Source of the DNA: CAZUNB01 sp964622235
GTDB lineage: Bacteria; Patescibacteriota; Saccharimonadia; Saccharimonadales; JAGPDM01
Assembly: GCA_964622235.1 (NCBI GenBank)
Contig: CAZUNB010000030.1
Coordinates: 1-14,443 of the forward strand
Length of the DNA: 14,443 nucleotides
Reading direction: 5' to 3'
Shown here: positions 5,853 through 12,849 of the stretch, one piece after another
Layout: every line of letters begins with the position of its first letter
Position numbering within the stretch: the stretch's first letter is position 1
Program-made: the position numbers and the translations under genes
The notes under the pieces: generated by a model
Told to the model about the DNA's origin: nothing
The model's input: only the letters and a program-made list of their open reading frames with translations
The model's database searches: none

Positions 5853-7193
5853 TTATTTAACTGGCTTACCATCTTTAGTTGGGGCTTTTGATGAGTCGCT
5901 ATAGCTAAATTGAATTGGCGTACCGCTAAAATCAGCATGATCCCGGAATTCTTTTTCCAGATAGCGTTTCCAGCTCCAGTGAAGGAATTTCGTCAGTTGA
6001 CCTTGAATCAGAAATTGCGGTGGACTAGTATCAACCTGCGTGATATAGCGTAGCTTCGGATGTGTGTTTTTCAAACCAGCTGGTGGGTGCATACGGATAG
6101 CTCGCTGTAGCCAGCGGTTGAGTTCGCTAGTGGTGAATTTTTGATGACGATTGGTCTCGAGTTCAAGGAAAATATCGAGTAGCTTACTGACATTTTGACC
6201 AGTTTCGGAGCTAGTAAAAATCAGTGGCGCCCACCAAATGTGTTTAAATGCTTCTGCGATGCTTGGCGCCAATTTATCTCTAGTATAGGCGTCTTTTTCG
6301 ATTGAATCCCACTTGGCAACGACGATGATTAAGCTCTTTCCAGCGTCTTTAACCATGCCGGCAATTCTTTGATCGAGATGGGTATTAAGCTCGTTAGCAT
6401 CGAGTAGTAGACAACAGATTTCGCTATCTTCAATTGCTCGCAAGGTACGTAGCACACTAAACTTCTCGACGCCGACTTCGATTTTGCCGGGTTTTCGAAT
6501 GCCAGCTGTGTCACGAAGCATTATTTTGCGTGAATGATAGGTCACCTCAACTTCGTTGACGTCACGTGTAGTGCCAGCCCTTGAGCTAACGATTGCTTGT
6601 TGCTTCTTAGCTAGCACGTTGAATAGGCTACTTTTACCTACGTTTGGTCGACCGACCAGCGAAACGCCAAGTGTTACACCGTCTTCCTTAACTCGAACCT
6701 TAGGAACACTTTTTAGAATTTCGTGTAGTAAGTCATCAATGCCCTGAGCATGCATAGCACTGGTGATTACCTGTGTACGTATACCGGACTTACGCCAATC
6801 TTGTTTGGTTTTCTGTGATGATTTATCTGATTTGTTAATTGCTAAAATCACTGGTTTTTTTGCCTTTAGTGCCATCTTGGCGACACGACTGTCTTCCTCC
6901 GTTAGCAGTGTGGTTGAGTCAACTACCACGACGATTGAATCAGCACTGATAGCAGCTTCAGTGATTTGTTCCTGGATTGTAGCTTCGAAATCATCCTCGG
7001 CTTCTTTGAAGCCGGCTGTATCAACTAGCCAGAAGCTTTGCTGGTTGGCGCGAACCTTGGCGATAACTTTATCTCTCGTGGTCCCCGACTCATCGGCTAC
7101 GATTGCTTGCTGATGACCAACTAATCGATTAAATAGGCTACTTTTACCTACGTTGGCACGACCAATAATTGCTACGATTGGTAATTTGCTCAT
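5853..7193 (-). CDS. der: Ribosome-assembly GTPase Der (EngA)
   Basis: Tandem-GTPase needed for 50S subunit maturation; cytosolic and normally essential. 446 residues, the usual length. Domain 1: GRANVGKSS (P-loop, from Gly11), SGTTRD, DTAGF and NKSD (120-123). Domain 2: GRPNVGKSS (from Gly181), AGTTRD, DTAGI and, in place of the usual NKWD, AKWD (293-296). The C-terminal KH-like domain follows (about 350-440). The start ATG overlaps the stop of the rluB-like gene as ATGA, so the two are translationally coupled; rluB and der are neighbours in many bacteria. The alanine at the base-specificity position of the second G4 motif is odd and could weaken guanine selectivity there. Confidence 0.97.
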   Translation of the reverse strand: MSKLPIVAIIGRANVGKSSLFNRLVGHQQAIVADESGTTRDKVIAKVRANQQSFWLVDTAGFKEAEDDFEATIQEQITEAAISADSIVVVVDSTTLLTEEDSRVAKMALKAKKPVILAINKSDKSSQKTKQDWRKSGIRTQVITSAMHAQGIDDLLHEILKSVPKVRVKEDGVTLGVSLVGRPNVGKSSLFNVLAKKQQAIVSSRAGTTRDVNEVEVTYHSRKIMLRDTAGIRKPGKIEVGVEKFSVLRTLRAIEDSEICCLLLDANELNTHLDQRIAGMVKDAGKSLIIVVAKWDSIEKDAYTRDKLAPSIAEAFKHIWWAPLIFTSSETGQNVSKLLDIFLELETNRHQKFTTSELNRWLQRAIRMHPPAGLKNTHPKLRYITQVDTSPPQFLIQGQLTKFLHWSWKRYLEKEFRDHADFSGTPIQFSYSDSSKAPTKDGKPVK

Positions 7194-7879
7194 GTTTGTA
7201 GTCCCTCTATTTCTTCATTCATTAACTTTCGAAACTCACCTGATTTCAGTCCGCGCAGTGTCAGTCCATTCATATCGTAGCGGTGCAGTGTCTCGACATG
7301 ATTGCCCAGCGCTTCAAAGCTGCGACGGATTTGTCGGTTCCGACCTTCACTCAAGGTAACAAAAAATAATCGATCATCTTTGGTGCCTGGACGAACGCTA
7401 AATTTACTAATGCCATCATCGAGCTCCACACCGGGTCCCTGGATGAGAGCTAGGTTTCCTGCATCGAGGGGTTCACGAAGTGTCAAACGGTATGATTTCC
7501 GTTTGCTGTATTTCGGATGTGTTAGTTGCTGGGCTAATTCTCCATCATCAGTTAGGATTAGGAGCCCTGATGTATTTCTATCCAATCGACCGACTGGTTT
7601 GAGTTTACTGATTTGTTTTGGCAGTAAAGAATAGATGGTTTCGGCCTCACTCTGCTTGGCACGACTAGTAACTACACCAACAGGTTTATGAAACAAAATG
7701 TAGCTGTACTCACCTTCTTGGACGGCTACACCATCAAGCAGGACTTCATCACTTTCTGAGATAGTTTGTCCGCGCTCAGCTTGCTTACCATTAACTGAAA
7801 CCTGGCCATCGATGATGGCATCATCAGCCTTCCGACGAGATAATCCCGAGAAATGAGCTAGAAATTTATTGATACGCAT
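7190..7879 (-). CDS. rluB: rRNA pseudouridine synthase, RsuA/RluB family
   Basis: Isomerises a specific uridine in rRNA to pseudouridine; RluB modifies 23S rRNA. 229 residues. An N-terminal S4 RNA-binding domain (MRINKFLAHFSGLSRRKADD to about residue 50) is followed by the catalytic domain with GRLDRNTSGLLILTDDGEL, where Asp100 is the nucleophile, then KSYRLTL and the GRNRQIRRSFEALGNHVETL motif shared by the RsuA/RluB/RluE/RluF group. I favour RluB over RsuA because of linkage to der, but sequence alone does not settle which base is modified. The stop TGA overlaps the der start. No clear promoter or Shine-Dalgarno precedes the ATG, so it is probably co-transcribed from the kinase-regulator genes 86 nt upstream. 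Confidence 0.92.
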   Translation of the reverse strand: MRINKFLAHFSGLSRRKADDAIIDGQVSVNGKQAERGQTISESDEVLLDGVAVQEGEYSYILFHKPVGVVTSRAKQSEAETIYSLLPKQISKLKPVGRLDRNTSGLLILTDDGELAQQLTHPKYSKRKSYRLTLREPLDAGNLALIQGPGVELDDGISKFSVRPGTKDDRLFFVTLSEGRNRQIRRSFEALGNHVETLHRYDMNGLTLRGLKSGEFRKLMNEEIEGLQT

Positions 7880-7965
7880 AGAAGTAGTTTAGCGTATTCA
7901 TCAATAATCTGCTCAAGTTTGCTGCGAAGATATTGCTGGATTTGGACTTGTTGGATGATTGGATA

Positions 7966-8823
7966 CTAGCTTGATTGATTATTTCTCTGTTCGGCTTCGG
8001 CTATCATGGCTTGTTCGTCACTCATATCATCGTCAAAATCTGGCGTTGGAGTGCTTGGGGTCTGATTAGTGGCTACGTCGGTACTGCCGGCTTGCGCTGT
8101 ACCAGACTCGTCATCATCAGTTGAGCTGCCAGCTAAACCCTGTTCAACAGCAGGCGTAGCTGCTGTTAGCTGCTGATTTGAGCTATCTTGCTGCTGATTA
8201 TCATCGGCTGCGGTTGCTTGAGTGGCCTGTTGTTGAACAGGGTTATCAATCTGGAGAGCAGGTTCAATGGCTGTTAGGATGGTCGGAGCAGGTGCTTGGC
8301 TCATAATCTGTTCTGTTCGATCGACATAATTCTCGGTATTCGGCTGTTTCCCAGCCTCAGCGATGGCGGCATCTATTGGCAGATTCGGGATAAAGATATC
8401 TTCTTCAGTTGGCTCAGCAGATTTCTCTTCCCTTGCTTCTTTAGCTGGTTCGGCGAGGACTTCTGCCACAACAGCAACCATGTCCTCGATGGTAATTTGT
8501 GATTTGATCAAGTAGCGATCAGCACCGAGCCTCTCACCTCGCTCTTTATCACTTTGTTGGCTGAGCGCCGTCATCATAATTATCTTGGCATTTTTGACTT
8601 CAGGTGTTGATCGCAGTATATCGAGCACATCAAAACCACTTATTTTTGGCATCATAACGTCGAGGATTAGTAAATCTGGCTTTTCACGAACCGCAACAGC
8701 TAGGGCTTCTTCGCCATCAGATGCTGTAATAGTTTCGTAATCTTCTGCCTCTAAGCTAGCCGCATAGATTTCACGCAAATTACTATCGTCTTCTACTAAC
8801 AGAATTTTAGTCATTGATTTCAT
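7966..8823 (-). CDS. Response regulator: receiver domain plus long disordered tail
   Basis: Residues 4-125 form a CheY-like receiver: ILLVEDDSNLRE supplies Asp12/Asp13, LLILDVMMPKISG the phosphoacceptor Asp55, IIMMTALS Thr85 and RYLIKSQ Lys107, so phosphotransfer should work. Residues about 130-285 are low-complexity, rich in Ala, Gln, Thr, Ser, Asp and Glu (for example QATQATAADDNQQQDSSNQQ), with no DNA-binding or enzymatic domain. The output is therefore probably protein interaction, or the tail acts as a linker. It lies 79 nt downstream of the kinase on the same strand and is its likely partner. The start is uncertain between the ATG at 8823 and the ATG at 8814; neither has a good Shine-Dalgarno. 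Past its TAG stop the same frame stays open and protein-like for 35 codons. Confidence 0.93.
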   Translation of the reverse strand: MKSMTKILLVEDDSNLREIYAASLEAEDYETITASDGEEALAVAVREKPDLLILDVMMPKISGFDVLDILRSTPEVKNAKIIMMTALSQQSDKERGERLGADRYLIKSQITIEDMVAVVAEVLAEPAKEAREEKSAEPTEEDIFIPNLPIDAAIAEAGKQPNTENYVDRTEQIMSQAPAPTILTAIEPALQIDNPVQQQATQATAADDNQQQDSSNQQLTAATPAVEQGLAGSSTDDDESGTAQAGSTDVATNQTPSTPTPDFDDDMSDEQAMIAEAEQRNNQSS

Positions 8824-8902
8824 GATATACCACTAGAGTTTTTGCTGCAAGCCATAAGCGTGATTTGATACATGACTGAGTGTTTTTAGTATCTCAAGTC
8901 AG

Positions 8903-10594
8903 TTAATTACTTGCTGATTTTAATCTCATTGTCTCGGCATCTTTTGTTGATAGTCGCGGTAGCTGGATGAAAAATGAACTACCTTCGCCTGGTTTGCTTT
9001 CGACCCAGATTCTACCATTATAGAGTTCGACAATCTGCCGTGATATGAACAAGCCTAATCCGGTGCCGCCAATGGTACGAGTGGCGCTGCTATCGACACG
9101 GTAGAACTTCTCAAAAAGATGTCGGATATCTTCTTCTGGTATGCCGAGGCCACTGTCGCGAACGACAATTTGAACGGTTTTTTCATCACCACTGAGGTCG
9201 ACGATCACGCCGCCCTTTTCAGTGAACTTGATGGCGTTATTGATTAGATTGGTCACGACCTCTGCCATGCGATTTTCATCAACGTGAATCAGGTAGACAG
9301 GCGCAACGGCAATTTTGGCTTTGCCACCATGCGTCATTAAGATATCGAGATTTTTCTCCTGTGCGCCGAACTTCTCTTCCTCGATAATTTTACTTAAGAA
9401 TTGATCAGTATTAATGACGATGGGGTGACTTACTAGTCGACCGTCTTCACTCTTGCTAGCGGTCAATAAATCTTGAAAAAGCTCACCCAATCGTTTTGTT
9501 GAAGCTCGGGCTTTTACAATGTAGCTTTTGGCTTTGTCGTCAATGATTGAGATTTTCGGATTCATGGCTAGTGCCAAATAGCCTTCGATAGCAGCAACTG
9601 GTGTGCGCATTTCGTGACTGGCAGTGCTGACGAACTCGGCTCTTCTCTTTTCTTGCTCGCGCTCGATGCTGACGTCGCGCATGACAACAATAGTGCCGTT
9701 GACTTTATTGTCACTAGCTTTAATTGGCGCGATAGACGCTGACATGGTAATAATCCGTTTATTCTTAGTCTGAACGTTGAGGTCTTTTTTTATAGCTTCA
9801 CCGCTACGCATGACTTGGTTAATCGGATTCGATTCGCGCGGAATTGGGTTACCCTTTTCGTCAAATAGTGGAATGACTAGCTCGCTGCTGATGCTGATTG
9901 CGTCACTCCCCAGCCAACCAAATGTTTGCTGAGCTGCTTTGTTAATGATTAGTATTACAGTGTCGGTGTCAGTTACGACCACGCAGTCGCTAATGGCCTC
10001 GATTAAAATGTTAGCTTTATTCTTTTCTTCGTCTAGCTTGTTGTTGAGAATAGTATTTTTTGAGCTAGTGCTAGCTTTTTCCTCACTTTGGAGTAATTGC
10101 CATCCAACGAACATGGCTGCTAATTGTGCAAGTAGAATTACTATAAGTTGAGTAATATTTAGTGAAAATACTGGCGTAAGCTTCAGTTCGAGCACGAACC
10201 AGACCGCACTTAAGATAAGCGCACTATCGAAAAAGCTGGCATATTCTGCTAGTAACATGCCACAGAGTAGCGCCAGAATCAGCCCATATAGCGCGGTGTG
10301 GAGCGATGTCGAGGTTGCAAGTAAGATTATTAGTAAACTACAGAGAAGCAGACTGGTTCCCGTGGCGACAGTCTCAGAAAAGTGTTGAATAATTTGCTGC
10401 CTGAGTGCGACTATCAGGAGAATGATCGCGCCGATAAATAAACTGAGCTTGGAGATACCAAAGTTTGAGCCGAGCAATTCATCACCCCATAGCCCATAAG
10501 CAGAACCGAGGACAGCAAATAGACCAATCGTTCCGGTTGTTAGTTCGACAACTATACCGTGATATTTTGATTTTCTTAACTTTACAAGCGCCAT
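8903..10594 (-). CDS. Membrane sensor histidine kinase with PAS domain
   Basis: 563 residues. The N-terminal 170 residues hold about five or six hydrophobic helices with short loops and no large extracellular domain, suggesting sensing within or at the membrane. A short charged coiled coil leads to a PAS domain (about 197-315, ISDCVVVTDTDTVILIINKA onward), then HisKA with FVSTASHEMRTPVAAIEGYL, phosphorylated at His327, and a HATPase domain with the N box EVVTNLINNAIKFT, G1 DSGLGIPEED, F box FEKFYRVD and G2 GGTGLGLFISRQIVE. The architecture is of the VicK/PhoR/ResE type. All catalytic motifs are intact. It is followed by the response regulator in the same orientation. A TAAACA-17-TATACT promoter ends 8 nt before the ATG, with no Shine-Dalgarno: another predicted leaderless gene. 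The signal is unknown. Confidence 0.96.
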   Translation of the reverse strand: MALVKLRKSKYHGIVVELTTGTIGLFAVLGSAYGLWGDELLGSNFGISKLSLFIGAIILLIVALRQQIIQHFSETVATGTSLLLCSLLIILLATSTSLHTALYGLILALLCGMLLAEYASFFDSALILSAVWFVLELKLTPVFSLNITQLIVILLAQLAAMFVGWQLLQSEEKASTSSKNTILNNKLDEEKNKANILIEAISDCVVVTDTDTVILIINKAAQQTFGWLGSDAISISSELVIPLFDEKGNPIPRESNPINQVMRSGEAIKKDLNVQTKNKRIITMSASIAPIKASDNKVNGTIVVMRDVSIEREQEKRRAEFVSTASHEMRTPVAAIEGYLALAMNPKISIIDDKAKSYIVKARASTKRLGELFQDLLTASKSEDGRLVSHPIVINTDQFLSKIIEEEKFGAQEKNLDILMTHGGKAKIAVAPVYLIHVDENRMAEVVTNLINNAIKFTEKGGVIVDLSGDEKTVQIVVRDSGLGIPEEDIRHLFEKFYRVDSSATRTIGGTGLGLFISRQIVELYNGRIWVESKPGEGSSFFIQLPRLSTKDAETMRLKSASN

Positions 10595-10602
10595 TTGCTA
10601 CC

Positions 10603-10631
10603 AGTATACCTTTTTTAGTTAGTAATGTTTA
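10603..10631 (-). promoter_or_regulatory. Promoter of the kinase-regulator operon, predicted leaderless
   Basis: Minus-strand TAAACA (10631-10626), 17-bp spacer, TATACT (10608-10603), then 8 nt to the ATG at 10594. The predicted start coincides with or lies just before the initiation codon. Confidence 0.6.
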
Positions 10632-10649
10632 CGCTTTTACGAGTAGTTC

Positions 10650-10678
10650 TTGAGAAAAATGACTGATTTCTTTATTTT
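10650..10678 (+). promoter_or_regulatory. Possible tRNA promoter
   Basis: TTGAGA (10650-10655), 17-bp spacer, TATTTT (10673-10678). TACTAT at 10687-10692 is an alternative -10. The two cannot be separated by eye. Confidence 0.35.
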
Positions 10679-10705
10679 TTTTATGTTACTATATGTGAGT
10701 ATTAT

Positions 10706-10781
10706 GGCCCCTTCGTCTAGTGGCCCAGGACATCAGGTTCTCATCCTGAAAACAGGAGTTCGATTCTCCTAGGGGTCACCA
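10706..10781 (+). tRNA. tRNA-Glu, anticodon CTC
   Basis: A complete 76-nt cloverleaf with encoded CCA. The acceptor stem GGCCCCT pairs with AGGGGTC (one G-T pair), the D arm begins GTCT, the anticodon stem TCAGG/CCTGA encloses loop TTCTCAT with anticodon CTC at positions 34-36, and the T arm is AGGAG-TTCGATT-CTCCT. The discriminator is A. CTC reads only GAG codons strictly, so a second tRNA-Glu(TTC) is expected elsewhere. A promoter lies upstream and a terminator hairpin follows immediately, making this a single-gene unit on the plus strand, divergent from the kinase. Confidence 0.97.
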
Positions 10782-10819
10782 AGTAAAAAACACCATTTTG
10801 AGTGGTGCTTTTTACTTGG
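10779..10819 (+). terminator. Terminator hairpin directly after the tRNA
   Basis: CACCA (10791-10795) pairs with TGGTG (10803-10807) around a 7-nt loop. After one A-C mismatch the stem continues as AAAAATG-like pairing down to the CC of the tRNA's own CCA end (10779-10780) with GG (10818-10819). The T5 run at 10809-10813 serves as the termination tract. Confidence 0.8.
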
Positions 10820-10848
10820 TGATTCTCTAACAGCAAATCATCGAAAGG

Positions 10849-10878
10849 TTGGAACTCGAATATTGTCAATGCTATAAT
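10849..10878 (+). promoter_or_regulatory. Promoter with consensus extended -10
   Basis: TTGGAA (10849-10854), 18-bp spacer, TGC-TATAAT (10870-10878). The -10 is perfect and extended. Predicted start is near 10885. No protein gene follows on this strand. Confidence 0.65.
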
Positions 10879-10884
10879 CAGTAA

Positions 10885-10949
10885 CGATAGTGGATAGCAA
10901 TAATATCAAAACGTTGGATTTTATGGGTCACCTTTTGGTGGACTTTTTT
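10885..10949 (+). ncRNA. Candidate small RNA of about 65 nt
   Basis: Promoter at 10849-10878 and terminator at 10926-10949 frame about 65 nt with no ORF of note. Its 3' hairpin arm begins GGGTCACC, the same eight bases as the end of the adjacent tRNA-Glu plus its CC, and the following TTTTGGTGGACTTTTTT also echoes the tRNA terminator. It could be a genuine small RNA or a transcribed remnant of a duplicated tRNA 3' end. Function unknown. Confidence 0.45.
10926..10949 (+). terminator. Intrinsic terminator of the candidate small RNA
   Basis: GTCACC (10927-10932) pairs with GGTGGAC (10937-10943) with one bulged G, around loop TTTT, followed by T6 (10944-10949). Confidence 0.75.
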
Positions 10950-10996
10950 AATGGCTGGCTCTTTGCTGAGAGCCACGAACTTCGTTAAAGAATTCA

Positions 10997-11033
10997 GATA
11001 GTTGTCATAATCTTTGATTTGACAACTTCTATC
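10997..11033. other. Long hairpin between convergent units
   Basis: AGTTGTCA (11000-11007) pairs with TGACAACT (11020-11027), and inside it AATC pairs with GATT around TTT with one bulged T. Outer GAT/ATC can extend it. No T-tract is present. It lies between the plus-strand small RNA and the 3' end of the minus-strand gene ending at 11083, so it may act as a rho-type or processing hairpin for that operon. Confidence 0.4.
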
Positions 11034-11082
11034 GAAATGTTTAAATGTGATGAAGTCATGATTGTCTTATAGTGTCTATTAA

Positions 11083-11742
11083 TTATAAAAAAAATAGGAA
11101 AAATAAAAACCAGATTATTGTTGCTATGGTCGCTAGATTGAAGATGGTTTTAATAGTTTCTACTGTACCCCATTTTGGTTTTTGTAGAACCGGTTCATAG
11201 GTACCAATATTGTCCACCATTTTAAAGGTCTTTTGTTTTCCTAGTGTTGCTGTATTGATCATACTTATAGCGGAAAACATTTTCCATACGCTTTTTTTCG
11301 AGTTTATCTCATTAGAATATAGATAAAGATGATTACCTATAAATTCAAAATCAATTGCATACCTAGAGTTACTAAGTTGTGAGATAAGTTCTGGTGTGAG
11401 AACCTGTAAAACCTCGATTTCGTACTCACTTGGTCCGTAAGCTACGAATTGACTGTCAAATGCTTCACCTAGATTTAAGCGTTGACTATTTTTTGTGTGA
11501 CCGCCATTAACAGCTGGATTTAGTTTATTGTCAAGAATAATGTGTGGAAATCTTCTCTGTAACGCTATCTCCGCTACGCCAAACTTGACTACAGGATCAC
11601 TTTTTTTGTAGATTGGTTGTATTAAAAAATTGAAAACCCGAAATTCATTATTACCAATTTTCCCGCTGACAACATGCTCTATCTGATATGAATCTGGATT
11701 AGTTTGAAACAAAGAGCCAAGGCTAGAAAATATACGGTCCAA
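11083..11742 (-). CDS. DUF3137-like membrane protein, C-terminal piece after an in-frame TAA
   Basis: 219 codons in the same frame as the ORF at 11743-12039, separated from it only by TAA (11745-11743); its first codon is TTG directly after that stop. The sequence FSSLGSLFQTNPDSYQIEHV, then NNEFRVFNFLIQP, PHIILDNKLNP and AYGPSEYEIEVLQVLTPELI matches the layout of a DUF3137-like family common in Saccharibacteria (GSLF, VSG..., lP.iiLD, vy.p..y.ie.L..LtPel), which is from memory. A C-terminal hydrophobic helix ends it (IATIIWFLFFLFFL). Either it is translated by reinitiation or readthrough, or the gene is a pseudogene. The whole reading frame would give 318 residues. It ends the cluster starting with the M48 protease. 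Confidence 0.65.
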   Translation of the reverse strand: MDRIFSSLGSLFQTNPDSYQIEHVVSGKIGNNEFRVFNFLIQPIYKKSDPVVKFGVAEIALQRRFPHIILDNKLNPAVNGGHTKNSQRLNLGEAFDSQFVAYGPSEYEIEVLQVLTPELISQLSNSRYAIDFEFIGNHLYLYSNEINSKKSVWKMFSAISMINTATLGKQKTFKMVDNIGTYEPVLQKPKWGTVETIKTIFNLATIATIIWFLFFLFFL

Positions 11743-12039
11743 TTATATGTGTTTGAAGTTGTTATCGTCACAGAATAGCCTAAGCTGACTTGAGAAAAGC
11801 TGTTCGTTTCGATCGGAATTGATATGTATCGACAGAGTTATCGCACCCATGACAAAAAGGAACGCTATGATCACGAATATAACCGGTGTATCAGTAAAAA
11901 AGAATAATAAGAAGATAAAAACAGACAATATCATGCTCGTGTAAATTATTGGGTTGATCACTTTTGCTGGGACCCAGACGGTATCAAAGACTATTACTGT
12001 ATCTCTAGTATTCCTGTCAAAGGCTGTATAGTTTAGCAT
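11743..12039 (-). CDS. DUF3137-like membrane protein, N-terminal piece (98 aa)
   Basis: Begins MLNYTAFDRNTRDTVIVFDT, has two adjacent hydrophobic helices (about residues 29-48 and 53-72: INPIIYTSMILSVFIFLLFF and PVIFVIIAFLFVMGAITLSI) and then a cytosolic QLRLFCDDNNFKHI. It stops at TAA exactly where homologous proteins would continue into the domain encoded by 11083-11742. The two transmembrane helices followed by FCDDNNF are what the family shows N-terminal to the GSLF motif. The ATG at 12039 lies 14 nt after the upstream gene's stop with no Shine-Dalgarno, suggesting coupling within the operon. Confidence 0.65.
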   Translation of the reverse strand: MLNYTAFDRNTRDTVIVFDTVWVPAKVINPIIYTSMILSVFIFLLFFFTDTPVIFVIIAFLFVMGAITLSIHINSDRNEQLFSSQLRLFCDDNNFKHI

Positions 12040-12053
12040 GTTAAGATGTTGTT

Positions 12054-12779
12054 TTATGCAGCCGTATCTACTATGGCATCATGTTTTTTCTGTGAACGCC
12101 ATGCGAAGAACCACAACATTCCTGCCCCACCATTCCAGACTAAGCTTGCTAAGAGTGCCGCTGAGCCAAAAACTATCGGTGCACTACTCCCAACAAAAAT
12201 ATCTTCAATCTTTCGTTCTATTTTGAGCTCTTCCGTTGTAAGCGAAGAGCTATTGGTCGCAGATTCTTGATAGCTACTTTCTCTAACTCCTTTTTTAAAC
12301 GAGTTACTATTAGTAGCTACGTAGGCAGATACCCCAGCTAGTAGGACAGCTAAGAGTAACGCTATAAATTTGAGGTAGAGTCCTACACTTTTCTTGAAGT
12401 AAAGCAAGCCAAGTGCAATCAAGCTAAGAAGATTGATAATTGGGCTTATTGCTGTAGCAATCGCAACCAAAGGCTCGTTCTCGCTAGCAAAGCCGATTGC
12501 AGCGATAAATGAAAAAAGTGATCCAAACAAACTAAAAAATGCCACAATCGAGGCTAAAATTAACATCGTCAGGAAAAAACCAGAGTAACGACCATTGTTT
12601 GTTGAAGTGGTGCTAGGCTGCATTGCCGTAGCTGGCTGTGGGGTCGGTTGGCTAATTGATTGGTCCATAGGCTTATCGCGTACGGCTGAAGTAAATCCCT
12701 GGTTTCCATCGTTTTTTATGTTGTGCGATTTTATTTCATTTGCAGTGGCGCCGGATGATTGTTTTGTTTCTTCGTTCAT
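12054..12779 (-). CDS. Four-helix membrane protein with disordered N-tail, unrecognised
   Basis: 241 residues starting MNEETKQSSGATANEIKSHN. Residues 1-65 are Asn, Gln, Pro, Ser and Thr rich (SISQPTPQPATAMQPSTTST) and disordered. Four hydrophobic segments follow, at roughly 67-95, 102-128, 132-152 and 195-220. Between the third and fourth lies a polar stretch with NSNSFKKGVRESSYQESATN and an acidic-basic helix (EELKIERKIED). The tail is basic (AWRSQKKHDAIVDTAA). The start at 12779 is chosen for AAAGGAAAT just upstream; the longer in-frame ORF to 12932 would overlap the M48 gene. It shares its overall plan with the 4906-5478 product. Operon position between an M48 protease and a DUF3137-like protein suggests an envelope role. 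Confidence 0.85.
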   Translation of the reverse strand: MNEETKQSSGATANEIKSHNIKNDGNQGFTSAVRDKPMDQSISQPTPQPATAMQPSTTSTNNGRYSGFFLTMLILASIVAFFSLFGSLFSFIAAIGFASENEPLVAIATAISPIINLLSLIALGLLYFKKSVGLYLKFIALLLAVLLAGVSAYVATNSNSFKKGVRESSYQESATNSSSLTTEELKIERKIEDIFVGSSAPIVFGSAALLASLVWNGGAGMLWFFAWRSQKKHDAIVDTAA

Positions 12780-12809
12780 ATTTCCTTTGTTTATTATGTA
12801 GTCACAATT

Positions 12810-12818
12810 AATATAGCA
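12810..12818 (-). promoter_or_regulatory. Possible extended -10 for the 12054-12779 gene
   Basis: Minus-strand TGC-TATATT (12818-12810), about 30 nt before the ATG and leaving room for the AAAGGAAA ribosome-binding site. No good -35 is seen. Confidence 0.4.
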
Positions 12819-12849
12819 TAAACTCGATGGCTTGCTGCGATGAGCAGCT

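Noticed and set aside
7190..7193. Alternative genetic code with UGA as a sense codon
   Set aside because: UGA ends the rluB-like frame in an ATGA overlap with der; tryptophan is written TGG throughout the conserved proteins.
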